Part shown: positions 60,963-64,000 of the stretch, piece by piece | How positions within the stretch are numbered: the stretch's first letter is position 1 | Layout: each line of letters starts with the position of its first letter | NCBI GenBank assembly: GCA_028023455.1 | Contig: JAQFVV010000285.1 | Coordinates: forward strand, 873,501-937,500 | Length of the DNA: 64,000 bases | Source of the DNA: Epiperipatus broadwayi | Lineage: Eukaryota > Onychophora > Udeonychophora > Euonychophora > Peripatidae | Direction of reading: 5' to 3' | Notes under the pieces: generated by a model | What the model saw: only the letters and a program-made list of their open reading frames with translations | Databases searched by the model: none | Told to the model about the DNA's origin: nothing | Position numbers and translations under genes: made by a program

Positions 60963-61979
60963 AATTTCACCTTGGAATTTCATTTTTAAATAAAATACTT
61001 TTATAATATAACTGAATTATTTTCTTCTCGAAAATTGAGTAGCAATGGAATTCATATTCTATTGTGAATAAATTCAATCTATAAACTCTCTCGCACAGAC
61101 ATTTCAAATACAAACGTTTAGAAAAAGATAACCCTAATGTTAAGGTGTAAAAATCTCATTATAATTTTTTCTTTTTTTTTTAAAAAAAAAAATTTATGAC
61201 GATAATTATATTCCCAACAATAAGTAGAAAAAATCTTAATAAAAAGAAAACAACATAATGAGATAAAGAAGGTGCATCTTGTTCCATTAACAGGCACGCA
61301 AAAAAGACATTTGTAAAATTAGCGGCAGAGATGAAAAAAAAAGATAATTTCAAAGTAGCACAGTGGAACACTATTAAAATGTTCTTCCTATAAATTATAA
61401 CAAAGTATGATATATGGGCTTTCAAATATTTACAGCAACTTTATGATTTTGAAACTAAGTTGCATACGGTGCACTATAAACATTTAGTATTTATTTCTCG
61501 TTTTTTGTTTTTTTTTTACTTCTTTTTTTAAAAAAGAAAAGAGATTTAGTTCATTATCTGGTGATAGAATTTAAATTAGGTTACAAATTATTTATGTTTA
61601 AAAATAAAGATTTTAAAAGCTTTTTCATTAGTAGCCCATTGCTCTATAATAGACCCTCATAAAGTCAAAATGATGTAGAAGGCAATTCTCATCAGGTGTT
61701 CTAATCGCTGGTTGGTGAATATTTAAGCAGTTTACAATTAACTGATATCTAGTTAAGAATAATTAGATATCCATTTATTGTCCAATGCTTAATTGGTACA
61801 AGGGTTAGCTGTGGCCAGCTAAAAAAAAAAAAAAATACTCCAGTATGTGAAATAGCTAAAAAAAAAATCTCACTATACATTTAGTTAACCCAAGTTCAAA
61901 TCCAGGCTATAAATATAGAAGGCAATGTCCTATATCTTTAGCATGAATCATATATATATATATAAGCATATATATATAT
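60963..61979. other. AT-rich DNA, no gene seen
   Basis: No feature recognised. Confidence 0.5.
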
Positions 61980-61982
61980 ATA

Positions 61983-62170
61983 TTATTCTTTAAAATGAAA
62001 TATATTCAATTTATAAGACAACTATATACTTAAAATATATAAATAATAAATTTATTAATATCTAATCGATTTTCATTCAAAAATGAACCTTATCAAGATA
62101 TTATAACAATTTATATATTTTAAGTATATAGTTGTCTTATAAATTGAATATATTTCATTTTAAAAAATAG
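61983..62170. repeat. Family G palindrome carrying a hammerhead relic
   Basis: Arms of about 60-65 bp (61983-62050 and 62107-62170) are near-perfect inverted copies containing TATAAGACAACTATATACTT and its complement. The 56-bp loop is almost exactly the ribozyme motif. The sequence after the ribozyme (TATTAATAAATTTATT) resembles that of family B. Confidence 0.72.
62056..62103 (-). ncRNA. Hammerhead motif G, core decayed
   Basis: On the minus strand: stem I TAATATC/GATATTA (seven perfect pairs), core TTGATAA (two changes from CTGATGA), bulged G, stem II GTTCA/TGAAT around TTTT, GAAA, palindromic ATCGAT, TA. Stems are intact while the core has decayed. Confidence 0.55.
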
Positions 62171-63331
62171 TATATTAGAAAGACAACATAATTGTTTTAT
62201 AATGCCATCATTGTGAAATATATATATATATGACTGATTTTAATCTCATACTGACTTTTCCAAGACCACATAGCTCACCTTCCACGAAATAGAGTTTGTT
62301 TGAGGATATTGTAGAGATGACAGAACATTTGGAAAAATACTGATACAAAGCTACATTTTATGCCTTGGCAAATGTATACAACTGTTACCAATTTTGGAAG
62401 AATGCAAATCTGAAAGATTTAATTGGTTACAGATATCTATCAAGTGACATTAGTAAGTTAATTGTAAATGCATCAATAAAAGTAGAAATGAAGTTGAAAT
62501 ATTGATACAGTAATACTGTTAATTATACATGGATACATGTATGTAAATAATAAATATGTATAGCCTGATTTATATATGTAAATTGAAATAGAAGTAACTA
62601 TTTTTACATGAATTATTAATAAATAATTCTTATATTTAATAAATATTAATAAAAATAGAGTGGCTACATATTCTTCAATGTTTTGATGTATTTAAGTGAA
62701 TAATAATACATAGATATAATAAATAATTAACAAATAGGTAACATGAAGATATCATTTTAATTAAAGCATATTTAAAATCTAGCTGATATATAAATATCAT
62801 GTTCAATTTCCAGCAATGTCAATGTTCTTTTAAATATATCAAATCTTTAAAAAACATGTGATTACCCTAATTTTTATAAACTAATTGGCTCTCCTCCTTG
62901 TTATGACACATTCCTTGTTCACTATAACAGAATGGTATTGTTACAAGTTTTAAATTGCAATTTTATTATGTGTTACTAACCTTCAGTTTTTTTTTTTTTT
63001 TTTACAATTCTTCCCATAGTGCATTTCTTGACATTTTATTTGAAGAAAATATTTGAAAAAAATCAATATGTTATGGACAGAATGCTTAGATCTAAAAAAT
63101 ACTGCATTGTTTGACACCAAAAAATGTGACTTCTGGGCATTTATTTTTTTTCTGGTCTCATTTTCACACAAAACTTTTGATATAAACAAAATATAATTTT
63201 TAGCTTATTTATAAAATATTTTTGATTATTTTTACACACTAATTGGTTGAGTATTATTTAAACCAAAAATAAATACATATGTAAAACTTCACTCTATTTT
63301 TAATCTTGTGGTTTTAGAAGCAGAAGTTAAT
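62171..63331. other. AT-rich DNA, no gene seen
   Basis: (TA)n at about 62219-62231 and a T run at about 62988-63003. Nothing else recognised. Confidence 0.5.
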
Positions 63332-63463
63332 AAACTTGACCATAGAGTCTTGCATTGATGGTCGAGAGGTCAGCGTGACTGCCTTGCACTTGCAGGCAGT
63401 TGCCCGGGTTGCCAGTTTGCATCCCGGCCGATGCTATGACACTTAAAAAAAAACTTGACCATA
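63332..63463 (+). mobile_element. Ultra-short tRNA-like SINE, copy 6
   Basis: Element 63345-63450: GCATTGATGGTCGAGAGG start, ACTGCC...GGCAGT arm, closing CCGATGC, ATGACACTT plus A9. Exact 13-bp target duplication AAACTTGACCATA at 63332-63344 and 63451-63463. Nearly identical to copy 5. Confidence 0.92.
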
Positions 63464-63539
63464 ATGTAATGAAAGAAAATAAAAGCCTTTTATATCATTA
63501 ACTGTCAGAATTGACATAATATTAAAATCTTTCCAATAT

Positions 63540-63650
63540 CATAATTAAAATCCAAAGCGCATGTGCAACAGATTAATGCTGTTTAAATATTATAGTTTAT
63601 AAAAAACATAGCGCTATATAAAATAATTGACTTATTTACATAATTATTAT
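63540..63650 (+). repeat. Conserved repeat with TATAGCGCTATA palindrome, copy 2
   Basis: Partner of the block at 57.20-57.30 kb, same strand and order of motifs. The rest up to 64000 is AT-rich without recognised features. Confidence 0.6.
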
Positions 63651-64000
63651 AAAAAAAATACCAGATTTTAAAACAATACTCAATACATTTATCATAAATC
63701 TGCTTTCAATCATTTTTATAAAATAAATTAAAATGAAAAACATTTTATTTGTTTTGTGAAAGAATGAAAACACTAATTTGGTTGATGCTGTGTATAATAT
63801 ATTGTTTGATTTACAAGACAGTTTTTAAATATTTAAAAATGTCAAATGTGATTTTTTTAGAAAATCCAATTTATTGAAATTTAGTATAAAATAAAGATTT
63901 TATATAGTAGTAAAGGTTGAACATTTTCAAAAACTATCATTACATGGAACAAAATAAAACATTAAATTGTTAACTAGTTAATATGTATTGATGTGTGATT

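Overview
The window is AT-rich animal-type nuclear DNA (by eye roughly three quarters A+T, not counted). I find no host protein-coding gene, rRNA gene or convincing free-standing tRNA gene in it. It is intergenic or intronic DNA made of decayed non-LTR retrotransposons, a miniature LTR element, very short tRNA-derived SINEs, long microsatellites and several repeat families that carry hammerhead-ribozyme (HHR) motifs. A metazoan source is inferred from the RTE and L1-like elements, the tRNA-Gly-like SINEs and the HHR repeats. I cannot name the species. A 500-base run of N is an assembly gap.

Layout. 1-4.4 kb: an antisense RTE relic interrupted by a complete TRIM (two 584-bp LTRs around 141 bp), then a short sense RTE relic, (ATCT)n blocks and a decayed HHR repeat. 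4.4-17.1 kb: mostly plain AT-rich DNA with a diverged 0.75-kb duplication, two SINEs and a hairpin element. 17.1-19.6 kb: a 474-bp HHR array and a second HHR repeat. 20-31 kb: L1-like 3' fragments with zinc-knuckle tails, long (ATT)n and (CTN)n arrays, and diverged tandem repeats. 31-40 kb: more HHR repeats, a Penelope-like HHR array and a SINE. 42.3-42.8 kb: gap. 44-48.6 kb: RTE fragment, two more HHR families and a small structured repeat. 52-56 kb: the longest RTE copy, split by a 1.07-kb hairpin element. 56.5-64 kb: structured repeats, three SINEs, a 415-bp HHR array and an HHR-bearing palindrome.

Main result. At least six repeat families (called A, C, D, E, F and G here) contain the parts of a type I hammerhead in order: stem I, CUGAUGA-type core, short stem II, GAAA, stem III, a UH cleavage dinucleotide, and the returning stem I strand. 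In these families stem III is a different perfect palindrome with no loop (TACGTA, CTAG, CCGG, CCATGG, TCAGCTGA, ATCGAT), so it could pair only between two copies. A seventh family (B) resembles the ribozyme of Penelope-like elements. Arrays A, B and F have the same plan: one inverted copy head-to-head with two or more direct copies. Families C to F also share a palindromic body motif related to CTGAACTNAGTTCAG. Together these suggest a diverse set of non-autonomous, retrozyme-like elements, possibly moved by Penelope-type machinery.

Mobilisation. The SINEs have poly(A) tails and 12-17-bp target duplications, as expected for LINE-driven retroposition. The TRIM must have borrowed LTR-element proteins. 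Every coding relic found is broken, so any current activity would depend on elements elsewhere in the genome.
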